NCBI GenBank assembly: GCA_005239165.1
Contig: RAPG01000006.1
Span: 1 to 64,000 of the forward strand
Length of the DNA stretch: 64,000 bases
Origin: Allopusillimonas ginsengisoli
GTDB lineage: Bacteria > Pseudomonadota > Gammaproteobacteria > Burkholderiales > Burkholderiaceae_B
Direction: 5' to 3'
The notes under the pieces are model-generated. The model searched no databases. It was not told the origin of the DNA and worked only from the letters and a program-made list of their open reading frames with translations. The position numbers and the translations under genes are program-made. This document shows positions 56,231 to 64,000 of this stretch, piece by piece. Each line of letters begins with the position of its first letter. Position 1 is the stretch's first letter.

Positions 56231-59096
56231 ATGACCACGAATCCCGCTGCCCTCCCCGATCAGCTTTCTAAAAGCTTTGAACCGCAAGAACTCGAATCGC
56301 GCTGGTACGCCGAATGGGAGCAGCGAGGATACTTCCGTGGTGGCCAGCATGTCGAAAGCACCGAATCGGGCGGCAGCCAGCCTTTTGTCATTCAGTTTCC
56401 GCCTCCAAACGTCACAGGCACCCTGCATATGGGCCACGCCTTCAACCAAACCGTCATGGACGGGCTGGTGCGTTATCACCGCATGCGCGGCGACGATACG
56501 GTGTTCATTCCAGGCACCGACCACGCCGGCATCGCCACACAAATTGTTGTCGAACGCCAGCTTGATGCACAAGGCATATCGCGCCACGACCTGGGGCGCG
56601 AAAGCTTTGTCGCCAAGGTATGGGAATGGAAAGAAAAATCCGGCAATGCCATTACCGAGCAGTTTCGCCGACTGGGTTCATCGTGCGACTGGGATCGCGA
56701 ATACTTCACCATGGACAGCAACTTGTCTCGGGGCGTGGTCGAAACCTTTGTCCGCCTGCATGAGCAAGGCCTGATCTACCGCGGCAAGCGTCTGGTCAAC
56801 TGGGACCCGGTGCTGGGCACCGCCGTGTCTGACCTTGAAGTCGTCAGCGAAGAAGAAGACGGCCACATGTGGGAAATCTGTTACCCGCTGGCCAAGCCAC
56901 AAGACGGTATTGAACATCTCGTCGTGGCAACAACGCGGCCCGAAACCATGCTGGGTGACGTCGCTGTCATGGTCCACCCAGAAGACGAACGCTATGCACA
57001 CCTTATCGGCAAAACCGTGATCTTGCCGCTGGTTGGCCGTGAGATCCCGGTTATTGCCGATGATTACGTCGATCGCGAGTTCGGCACCGGCGTCGTCAAG
57101 GTAACGCCAGCCCATGACTTTAACGACTATGCGGTGGGTCAGCGTCATCAACTTGACATGATCAGCGTCCTTACGCTCGACGCCAAAATCAGCGATGAAG
57201 CCCCTGCCGCCTATCGAGGCCTTGATCGTTTCGAGGCACGTGCCCAAATCGTCAAAGATCTGCAGAGCCAAGGCTTGCTGCAAAGCATCAAGCCGCATAA
57301 GCTGATGGTGCCACGCGGCGACCGCACCAATACGGTCATCGAACCCATGCTGACAGACCAGTGGTTTGTGGCCATGAGCAAACCGGCACCCGAAGGCACG
57401 CAGCACCCCGGCAAAAGCATTACCGAGGTTGCCCTTCAGGTGGTTGACGACGGCCGCATCAAGTTTTACCCCGAAAACTGGACAACCACCTACAACCAGT
57501 GGCTGGAAAAAATCCAAGACTGGTGTATTTCGCGTCAACTGTGGTGGGGGCATCAGATCCCTGCCTGGTATACAGAAGACGGGCAGATCATCGTGGCGCG
57601 CAACGAAGAAGAAGCGCGCAGCAAAGCCGATGCCGCCGGCATTACCGGCAAACTGGTTCGCGACCCTGACGTACTCGACACCTGGTTCTCGTCCGCCCTG
57701 GTTCCTTTTACCGACCTGGGCTGGCCTGAAAAAACGCCCGATCTTGCCCGATATCTGCCTTCCAGCGTACTGGTTACCGGGTTCGATATCATCTTTTTCT
57801 GGGTCGCTCGCATGGTCATGATGAGCATGCACATGACCGGCCAGGTGCCGTTTCACACCGTGTACGTGCACGGGTTGGTGTGCGACATGGATGGCAAAAA
57901 ATGAGCAAATCCAAGGGCAATACCATTGACCCTGTAGACCTCATTGATGGCATAGAACTCGACGCCCTGCTCGACAAGCGCACCAGTGGCTTGATGAACC
58001 CCAAGCAAGCTGCCAGCATCCGCAAAAAACCAGCAAAGACTACCCCAACGGCTTTCCTGCCTATGGTACCGACGCACTGCGTTTCACCATGGCGGCCTAT
58101 GCAACCCTGGGGCGCAATATCAACTTTGACCTCAAACGCTGCGAAGGCTACCGTAATTTCTGCAACAAGCTCTGGAATGCCACCCGCTTTGTGCTCATGA
58201 ACACCGAGGGGCATGCGCTCGCTCACGACAGTGTCAACACTGACGGCAAAACCGTCACGGCAGAACTCTCATTTGCCGACCGCTGGATCATCAGCCAATT
58301 GCAGCGACTTGAGGCCGACATTGAACGCGGCTTTGTTGACTATCGTTTCGACAACATCGCCAATGCACTCTATCACTTTGTATGGGACGAATACTGCGAC
58401 TGGTACGTAGAGCTAGCCAAGGTACAAATCAACCAGGGCAATGAGGGCCAGCAGCTGGGCACACGCCGCACCTTGATACGCGTGCTTGAAGCCGTGCTAA
58501 GGCTGGCCCACCCCATCATTCCCTTCATTACCGAAGAACTTTGGCAGAAGGTGTCCATCGTTGCGGGTAAACGTGATCCAGACGAGGCTGCCAGCATTTG
58601 CGTGCAGCCCTACCCCCGCAGCAACCAAAGTGCCATAGACACAGATGCCGAGGCCCGCATTGCCGACCTCAAAGCGCAGGTCGATGCCATTCGTGCCTTG
58701 CGCGGCGAAATGAATCTCTCCCCCGCCCAACGTGCACCTCTCATCGCCCAGGGCGATCGCGACGCACTGGCCGCTAACCGCCCTTATCTGATCGCACTGG
58801 CCAAGCTCGAGAGTGTCGACATTGTTGAGCAGTTGCCACAAGTAGGTGCACCGGTTCAGATCGTGGGGGCCACCCAGCTGATGCTGCACGTAGAGATCGA
58901 TGTCGACGCCGAGCGCATACGCCTGGGCAAAGAAATCGAACGTCTTGAGCGAGAGATTGCCAAGGCCAACGCCAAGCTTGGCAATGCCAGCTTCGTTGAG
59001 CGAGCGCCCGCCGCCGTGGTCGAACAAGAAAAAGCCCGTGTGGTGCAATTTGGCGAAACACTGATCAAAGTACAGGGACAGCTCGACCGTCTTTGA
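56231..59096 (+). CDS. valS: Valyl-tRNA synthetase (two frameshifts in this sequence)
   Basis: Class I synthetase of about 955 residues, essential for protein synthesis. HIGH is 'HMGHAFNQT' near residue 60 and editing domain motifs follow. The reading frame breaks twice. After 'CDMDGKK' an A6 run at 57896-57901 needs one more A so that '[14 protein letters not shown]' (the KMSKS loop) continues. After '[10 protein letters not shown]' a second A6 run at 58024-58029 needs one more A so that '[34 protein letters not shown]' continues. Adding both gives a length divisible by three and a full-length protein with the C-terminal coiled coil. Two losses of the same kind in an essential gene point to sequencing error. 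The ATG at 56231 ('[14 protein letters not shown]') is preferred. Confidence 0.93.
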
Positions 59097-59114
59097 TAGT
59101 CGCTGGAGAAGTAG

Positions 59115-59147
59115 ATGCACAGGCATGTCGCGAGCGTGCCTGTGCAT
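59115..59147 (+). terminator. Inverted repeat after valS
   Basis: ATGCACAGGCA (59115-59125) pairs exactly with TGCCTGTGCAT (59137-59147). It begins 19 bases after the valS stop. No T run follows, so it may be a rho-linked or processing hairpin. Confidence 0.55.
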
Positions 59148-59299
59148 GCATTGTGCAGTACTGGCATGCCATAAGCACGCCACCACTCAAACTCCACGCT
59201 AAGAATACGACACGCGAGCTTTATGCATAAGCCACACAATACTGCCATAACGCGGGGAAGCACAAACACAAACGCCAGAGCACGGACCTGACACGCATG

Positions 59300-59422
59300 C
59301 ACTCAGACAACAGCTTCACAGCTGGAACGAGGCACGGGCACACTCAGGCAACAGTTCCACCGCTGGAACGGGGCACAGGCACACTCACGCAACAGCTCCA
59401 CGACTGGAACGAGGCACGGGCA
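59300..59422 (+). repeat. Three tandem 41-bp repeats
   Basis: Three units start at 59300, 59341 and 59382, each beginning CACTCA and ending GGCACGGGCA or GGCACAGGCA. Each has a central TGGAAC preceded by TTCCA or a similar arm that could form a small hairpin. They lie between valS and trmD, whose ends face each other, so the array is probably non-coding. Confidence 0.8.
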
Positions 59423-59521
59423 TGACAAAGCCTCATCCCTAAGCACAGACCCCGCAGTTTTGACATAGCACGCCCTCCTCCCCATGCATAAACGCCAAGG
59501 GCTTGCTGCGGAACAGGCGTC

Positions 59522-60439
59522 TTATTGCTTTATTTTTTCGCGCTGAGTCAACGTCTTCAAAAAAGCTTCGTCTGATTTTGACAGCAAGCCGGCTTTTCTG
59601 GCGGCAATAATTAGATCAGGCCTTCGCGCCATGGTCAGAGCAAGCGACTGCTGCCGCCGCCAGACAGCAATATTGACGTGATGGCCAGACAATAGCTCTA
59701 CAGGCACAGACCCGCCTTCATACTGCTCAGGCCGAGTGTAATGTGGGCTGTCCAGCAGGCCAGTTAAGCCTGTGTTGAACGAATCTTGTGGCGCCGACTC
59801 GGCATCGCCCAGCACACCAGGCAACAGGCGCAGCACACTGTCCATAATAGCCAGCGCAGCAATCTCTCCGCCTGACAGAACAAAATCACCTAGCGAGAGT
59901 TCACGCGTGACACAGCGATCAATAAAGCGCTGGTCGACGCCTTCATAACGCCCACAAACAATGATGGCACCTGCACCGGCGGCAAGCTCTTGTGCCACGC
60001 CCTGATCAAAACGCTCTCCTGTTGGGCTCATCAATATCACTGGCGTGTCGCTGGATGACGACATAACGTCACTCGAATCCGAGAAAGCATACCCCCCCCC
60101 CGGGACCGCCACCTCGGAAGATGAAGCGTCAGCACGCTGCTGTGAAGCGACATCGTGATCAGATGGCACGCCCTCTCTATCATGCGCCTGACCAGCACTC
60201 GTGCAGCGCGCTGCCCGGGCAGACTCGACGGCCAGCTCAAGCGGGCCTGCCATCATGACCATGCCGGGCCCGCCACCATACGGACGATCATCCACTGTAC
60301 GGTGCACATCGTGCGTGTAGTCACGCGGATTCCACAGGCCCAGTGACCAAAGGTGCTGTCTGTGCGCCCTTCCGGTCACGCCGAGGTCCCGAACGACATT
60401 AAACATGTCCGGAAAAAGCGTAATCACATCAAAACGCAT
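59522..60439 (-). CDS. trmD: tRNA (guanine37-N1)-methyltransferase TrmD with an extra loop
   Basis: SPOUT-family enzyme of 305 residues that makes m1G37 in tRNA to prevent frameshifting. '[25 protein letters not shown]', '[19 protein letters not shown]' and the knot '[28 protein letters not shown]' are standard. It is about 50 residues longer than usual because of a Ser/Asp-rich insert at residues 79-131, between the first knot strand and '[14 protein letters not shown]'. The insert includes a run of ten G on the coding strand (60092-60101) encoding three glycines. The gene lies downstream of rimM on the same strand. rplS, normally next, is absent. Confidence 0.95.
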   Translation of the reverse strand: MRFDVITLFPDMFNVVRDLGVTGRAHRQHLWSLGLWNPRDYTHDVHRTVDDRPYGGGPGMVMMAGPLELAVESARAARCTSAGQAHDREGVPSDHDVASQQRADASSSEVAVPGGGYAFSDSSDVMSSSSDTPVILMSPTGERFDQGVAQELAAGAGAIIVCGRYEGVDQRFIDRCVTRELSLGDFVLSGGEIAALAIMDSVLRLLPGVLGDAESAPQDSFNTGLTGLLDSPHYTRPEQYEGGSVPVELLSGHHVNIAVWRRQQSLALTMARRPDLIIAARKAGLLSKSDEAFLKTLTQREKIKQ

Positions 60440-60604
60440 GGGTCTGTGGCCTCATTGTGTAGGCGGATGCTGTATTCAAAGCCTGCCTGACTGGCTAGAT
60501 AAAATGACTAATACATATCGGCTCGGGCATAGCTGTTTTTGCCGGGCAGGCAAGCAGCCAGACAAAAGACAAGGCGAGACGCCCGCACACCGACTATAAG
60601 TGCT

Positions 60605-61234
60605 TCAGAGGTCAACAGGCCAGTCGCTGTCGATGCGTTTGCTGACGATATCAACCGCGTGAACGTGTGCGTGGACGAATGGAACCAGAATTTCGACTGG
60701 CCGCCCACGGGCGTTGAGCACTGTAGTGGCCTCGCCTGCGTCATTGATTAACTGGCGCTCGACCTTGAGAAGCGCATGAGCACCGTTGTCGGTAACATCG
60801 GCAACAACCCCAATAAGCCCCGGGGCGTCATCGCGCATGCCATAAAGCTGGCAGCCGATCAGGTCTACCCAATAATATTCATCATCTTCGGGTGCGGCAA
60901 AGCAGCCACGCGGCACCCATACAGTGTGATTCTTAAGGTTATGAGCGATATCGCGGTCAGTCACGCTCTCGATCTGGGCGACTATCGTGGAGCCCTGCGG
61001 CCTGCTGTTTACCACACTGACAGGCCGTGCAGGCGGCAAAACGCCCGTACCACCTGGGGGAACGGGCGCTCTAAGCCACCAGTCATTAACATCGAGCAGC
61101 GTATTGCCGCCCGAGGAGTGTGGCTGAATTTTTACCCAACCTTTAACCCCGTAAGCTGAAACAATGCGCCCAAGCTCGACCAGATCTTCGGGTTGGGCAT
61201 GGCTTGCTTCAGGATTGCGGTGCGGGGTGCTCAT
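60605..61234 (-). CDS. rimM: 16S rRNA processing protein RimM
   Basis: Ribosome maturation factor of 209 residues that binds S19 during 30S assembly. 'DLVELGRIVSAYGVKGWVKIQPHS' is the N-terminal RimM domain signature; the PRC-like half has 'EYYWVDLIGCQLYGM' and 'EILVPFVHAHVHAVDIVSKRIDSDWP'. The ATG at 61234 ('MSTPHRNPEASH') is preferred; no strong ribosome binding site is seen, and an in-frame ATG at 61303 adds 23 hydrophobic residues. It follows rpsP by about 100 bases. Confidence 0.95.
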   Translation of the reverse strand: MSTPHRNPEASHAQPEDLVELGRIVSAYGVKGWVKIQPHSSGGNTLLDVNDWWLRAPVPPGGTGVLPPARPVSVVNSRPQGSTIVAQIESVTDRDIAHNLKNHTVWVPRGCFAAPEDDEYYWVDLIGCQLYGMRDDAPGLIGVVADVTDNGAHALLKVERQLINDAGEATTVLNARGRPVEILVPFVHAHVHAVDIVSKRIDSDWPVDL

Positions 61235-61336
61235 TAGGAAATTTACGCAAGACTTGCGCCAAATAGAGAGCGCAAAGCCAGACCAGAAACATTGCCACCA
61301 CATTGAGCAGTAGCGAGCTTAAGGCCAGCGCGATAA

Positions 61337-61591
61337 TTAGGCAGCAGCCTTTGCAGAGTACTCTTTAACCAAACGGGCAACAGCAGGCGACAATTGTGCG
61401 CCGGTGTCAGCCCAGTGCTGCACGCGATCCATTGCCAAACGCAGGTTCTCGTGCCCTTCAGTGGCAAGCGGGTTGTAAAAACCCAAGCGCTCGATAAAAC
61501 GGCCATCGCGGCGATTACGCGAATCGGCTGCCACAACGTTGTAAAACGGACGCTTCTTCGAGCCGCCACGGGCCAGACGAATCACAACCAT
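61337..61591 (-). CDS. rpsP: 30S ribosomal protein S16
   Basis: Ribosomal protein of 84 residues: '[43 protein letters not shown]' is diagnostic, and the length is normal. The ATG at 61591 has AAAGGA-like bases (TCAAAGGATT) upstream. It begins the rpsP-rimM-trmD transcript. Confidence 0.97.
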   Translation of the reverse strand: MVVIRLARGGSKKRPFYNVVAADSRNRRDGRFIERLGFYNPLATEGHENLRLAMDRVQHWADTGAQLSPAVARLVKEYSAKAAA

Positions 61592-61738
61592 GGTAATCCT
61601 TTGAAAATACGGTAGAAAACAAAAGATTCTAGCATTTTTTTCACCATATCCGCAATCTATAACGCATTGTTCGACAGGGAATAAGAAAAAAACCAACACC
61701 TGGCAGGCTGGCGAACCAATCTGAGCGGAAACACTGCC

Positions 61739-62005
61739 TCAACGGCGGCGCAGATAGTGGCTGACAACCGAACCTTCATCTATTTGCGCTTCGAGCACAT
61801 TGCCCGTTTGACGCGCAAACGCCTGAAAGTCTTGAAGTGCATGTGTATCAGTGGTGACCACTTTAAGCACCTGCCCGCTTTGCAGTTGTGCAAGCGCCTT
61901 TTTGGCCCGCAAAATTGGTAACGGGCACTTCAGGCCCGAAGCGTCGACCTCAAGATCGACCGCCGGAGTGGTTTCATCTGAGCTATTTGTGGTCAAGTTG
62001 CTCAT
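61739..62005 (-). CDS. tusA: TusA-family sulfurtransferase
   Basis: Small sulfur carrier of 88 residues. The active-site cysteine lies in the family motif 'GLKCPLPILRAKKALAQL', and 'VVTTDTHALQDFQAFARQTGN' follows. TusA-type proteins pass sulfur to tRNA thiolation, molybdenum cofactor or dissimilatory sulfur pathways; which applies here is unclear. About 20 extra residues at the N-terminus precede the core. It lies between alaS and rpsP on the same strand. Confidence 0.9.
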   Translation of the reverse strand: MSNLTTNSSDETTPAVDLEVDASGLKCPLPILRAKKALAQLQSGQVLKVVTTDTHALQDFQAFARQTGNVLEAQIDEGSVVSHYLRRR

Positions 62006-62141
62006 GTTTGCACTGCCTCACTTATGGTCGGTTGTTCATGCTCACACCACCTTGCTCACGGCGGCGATACATATGTTCGCATTCGCCAGCGTTGCTCCAC
62101 AAGTAGTTATGCCGCCTGTGGAGCAATGATGTCAAAATAAT

Positions 62142-64000
62142 TTATTTGCTGGCTTCGAGCGCCAGCTTCTGGCGCACCCAGGCCTCAACGCCCTCCGTTG
62201 CTGCCGGCAGTGCCGAGACATCAGTCCCGCCACCCATGGCCATCTCGGGGCGGCCACCACCCTTACCGCCAACCTGAGCGGCCACCATGCCCACAAGATC
62301 GCCGGCCTTAACCTTGACGGCGAGATCTGAGGTAACACCTGCAACCAGGCTGATCTTGTCATCAGCAACCGTTGCGAGTAATACCACTGCCGATTTGAGC
62401 TTGTCTTTTAATTGATCAACCATGCCCCGCAATGCTTTAGGGTCAGTGCCCTTCATGTTGGCAACCAGCAGCCTGACATTTCCTTCAAGCACAATAGCGT
62501 TAGCGGCAAGATCATTGCCTGCCGATGCAGCCAGCTTGCTCTTGGCTTGTTCAAGGTCGCGCTCCAGCGACTTGATCTGAGCCTGCAGGGCTGAAATGCG
62601 TTCTACCACGCCCGAAGGTTGCGTTTTAAGTTGCCCCGCAGCCCGCAGCATGGTTTCGTTCAGATTTTGAACCCATTTGACGGCGTTATCACCCGTAATG
62701 GCCTCAACACGCCGCACACCGGCAGCAACGCCACCTTCGGAAACAATTTTGAACAGACCAATATCACCTGTGCGCGCAACGTGAGTACCACCGCAGAGTT
62801 CTCGCGAGAAACCAATATCCAGTACTCGTACGGTATCTCCATACTTTTCGCCGAACAAGGCCATAGCGCCACCCTGAACCGCCTCATCATAGGGCATGAC
62901 GCGCGCCACGGCCGGATGATTGGCGAGAATCTCGTCATTGACAATGCGCTCGACTTCGACGATCTGCGCTGGTGTAACCGGTGCGTCGTGGGCAAAGTCA
63001 AAGCGTGTTTTGTCAGCATCGACCAGCGAACCGCGCTGCTGCACATGCCCGCCCAGAACCTGGCGTAGTGCCTTGTGCATTAGATGGGTGGCTGAATGGT
63101 TACGCACGGTACGGGCGCGGCTCGCGGCGTCTACCTGCGCTTGAACCGTGTCTCCGACAGCAAGCACCCCTTGTGCAACTCGTCCGTGATGGCCAAAAAC
63201 CGCATTTTGTATCTTTTGCGTGTCGGCAACCTCAAAAAGCCCGGCGTTACCCGCCAGCACGCCCGTATCGCCCGATTGCCCGCCTGACTCAGCATAAAAC
63301 GAGGTGGTATCCAGCACAACAATAGCCTCCTGGCCTTGCTGGGCACTAGGCACAGACGTACCCTCGACGTAAATAGCGGTGATTGTGCCAGGCAGTTCAA
63401 GATGCTCATAACCTTCAAAGCGCGTTTCAGCACCCGTATATGTCAAGCCTTCTGCCACTTTGAACTTGCCGGCGGCCCGTGCCTGCTCACGCTGATGGCT
63501 CATCGCTGTTTCGAAGCCTTCAAGATCAACCTGTACGTTACGCTCGCGGCAGATGTCTGCTGTCAGATCAACCGGGAAACCATAGGTGTCATAAAGCGTG
63601 AATAGCGTCTGGCCGTCAAGCGTGCCATTTTCTGGCACGCCGGCTAGCGCAGCATCGAGAATTTTGATGCCATGCTCGAGTGTTTCGCTGAACCGCTCTT
63701 CTTCCTGACGAAGTACTTGCGCGACGCGATCTTGCTGGGCCTCAAGCTCAGGGTAAGCCGGCCCCATTTCGGCAACCAGATCAGGCACCAGCTTGTGAAA
63801 GAAAAGACCTGTCTGGCCGAGCTTGTGGCCGTGACGCAACGCCCGCCGAATAATACGGCGCAATACATAGCCGCGACCCTCGTTGCTTGGGATGACACCG
63901 TCAACGATAAGAAAGCTGCAAGCCCGAATGTGGTCGGCAATAACTTTGAGTGAGTTATCGGTGATGTCTTTGACCCCGGTTTCACGCGCAGCTGCCTTGA
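62142..64000 (-). CDS. alaS: Alanyl-tRNA synthetase, 5' end beyond the window
   Basis: C-terminal 619 residues of alanyl-tRNA synthetase (normally about 875). The frame is open to the right edge of the window and includes '[20 protein letters not shown]', the editing domain with '[38 protein letters not shown]' (HxxxH) and '[21 protein letters not shown]' (CxxxH), and the C-Ala domain ending '[33 protein letters not shown]'. The catalytic domain's start is outside the window. It reads toward tusA. Confidence 0.96.
   Translation of the reverse strand, partial: KAAARETGVKDITDNSLKVIADHIRACSFLIVDGVIPSNEGRGYVLRRIIRRALRHGHKLGQTGLFFHKLVPDLVAEMGPAYPELEAQQDRVAQVLRQEEERFSETLEHGIKILDAALAGVPENGTLDGQTLFTLYDTYGFPVDLTADICRERNVQVDLEGFETAMSHQREQARAAGKFKVAEGLTYTGAETRFEGYEHLELPGTITAIYVEGTSVPSAQQGQEAIVVLDTTSFYAESGGQSGDTGVLAGNAGLFEVADTQKIQNAVFGHHGRVAQGVLAVGDTVQAQVDAASRARTVRNHSATHLMHKALRQVLGGHVQQRGSLVDADKTRFDFAHDAPVTPAQIVEVERIVNDEILANHPAVARVMPYDEAVQGGAMALFGEKYGDTVRVLDIGFSRELCGGTHVARTGDIGLFKIVSEGGVAAGVRRVEAITGDNAVKWVQNLNETMLRAAGQLKTQPSGVVERISALQAQIKSLERDLEQAKSKLAASAGNDLAANAIVLEGNVRLLVANMKGTDPKALRGMVDQLKDKLKSAVVLLATVADDKISLVAGVTSDLAVKVKAGDLVGMVAAQVGGKGGGRPEMAMGGGTDVSALPAATEGVEAWVRQKLALEASK

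Noticed and set aside
56678..57871. A 397-codon open frame on the - strand inside valS
   Set aside because: It mirrors valS codons exactly and shows no domain; high GC coding DNA often leaves long antisense frames.
59300..59422. Possible CRISPR array
   Set aside because: The 41-bp units abut without spacers of unrelated sequence.

Overview
The window looks like the chromosome of a betaproteobacterium, order Burkholderiales, most likely family Alcaligenaceae (the Bordetella/Advenella/Pusillimonas group). The evidence is the long same-strand run ndk-rlmN-(rodZ-like)-ispG-hisS-yfgM-bamB-der-hisC-hfq-hflX-hflK-hflC-hisZ-purA, the rpsU-dnaG-rpoD unit, and rpsP-rimM-trmD near valS. The family assignment is inference from gene order and protein style; no 16S gene is present.

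Positions 1-11,000 form an accessory island. It holds a glutathione S-transferase, a DUF6998-type protein, a tyrosine recombinase, two different Pycsar-type anti-phage systems placed end to end, an IS1182-family insertion sequence, and the decayed remains of a phage/ICE polyvalent protein. System A (+ strand, 2709-3897) is a membrane effector (PycTM type) overlapping a class III nucleotide cyclase (PycC). It is followed at once by a sequence with the layout of an integron attC site (3901-3960), so it looks like a two-gene integron cassette. System B (- strand, 7348 to 4025) is a three-gene operon: a cNMP-binding/TIR effector (PycTIR type), a cyclase with two tandem cyclase domains of complementary degeneracy, and an E2-like cysteine-rich protein. 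The tandem cyclase and its E2-like partner are the most novel part of the window.

Positions 11,000-34,600 carry transport and metabolism genes: a UPF0178 protein, small lipoproteins, CynX-like MFS and EamA exporters, an SstT serine/threonine symporter (frameshifted here), a complete basic-amino-acid-type ABC transporter, an iron/siderophore block (TonB receptor, frameshifted here, PiuC hydroxylase, FMN hydroxyacid oxidase), a PQQ glucose-type dehydrogenase, a ZnuD-like zinc receptor behind a near-ideal Zur palindrome, a BenE symporter and PxpA.

Positions 34,600-64,000 are conserved housekeeping genes: transcription and replication initiation (rpoD, dnaG, rpsU), purine and histidine synthesis (purA, hisZ, hisC), membrane quality control (hflK/hflC), GTPases (hflX, der), outer-membrane assembly (bamB), isoprenoid synthesis (ispG), tRNA/rRNA modification (rlmN, trmD, rimM), aminoacyl-tRNA synthetases (hisS, valS, alaS), ndk, hfq, rpsP and tusA. 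valS carries two single-base losses in A6 runs. An essential gene broken twice in this way suggests the window contains homopolymer sequencing errors, which probably also explain the breaks in sstT and the TonB receptor. Several intergenic gaps hold short arrays of three to four tandem repeats. No rRNA, tRNA or CRISPR array was seen.
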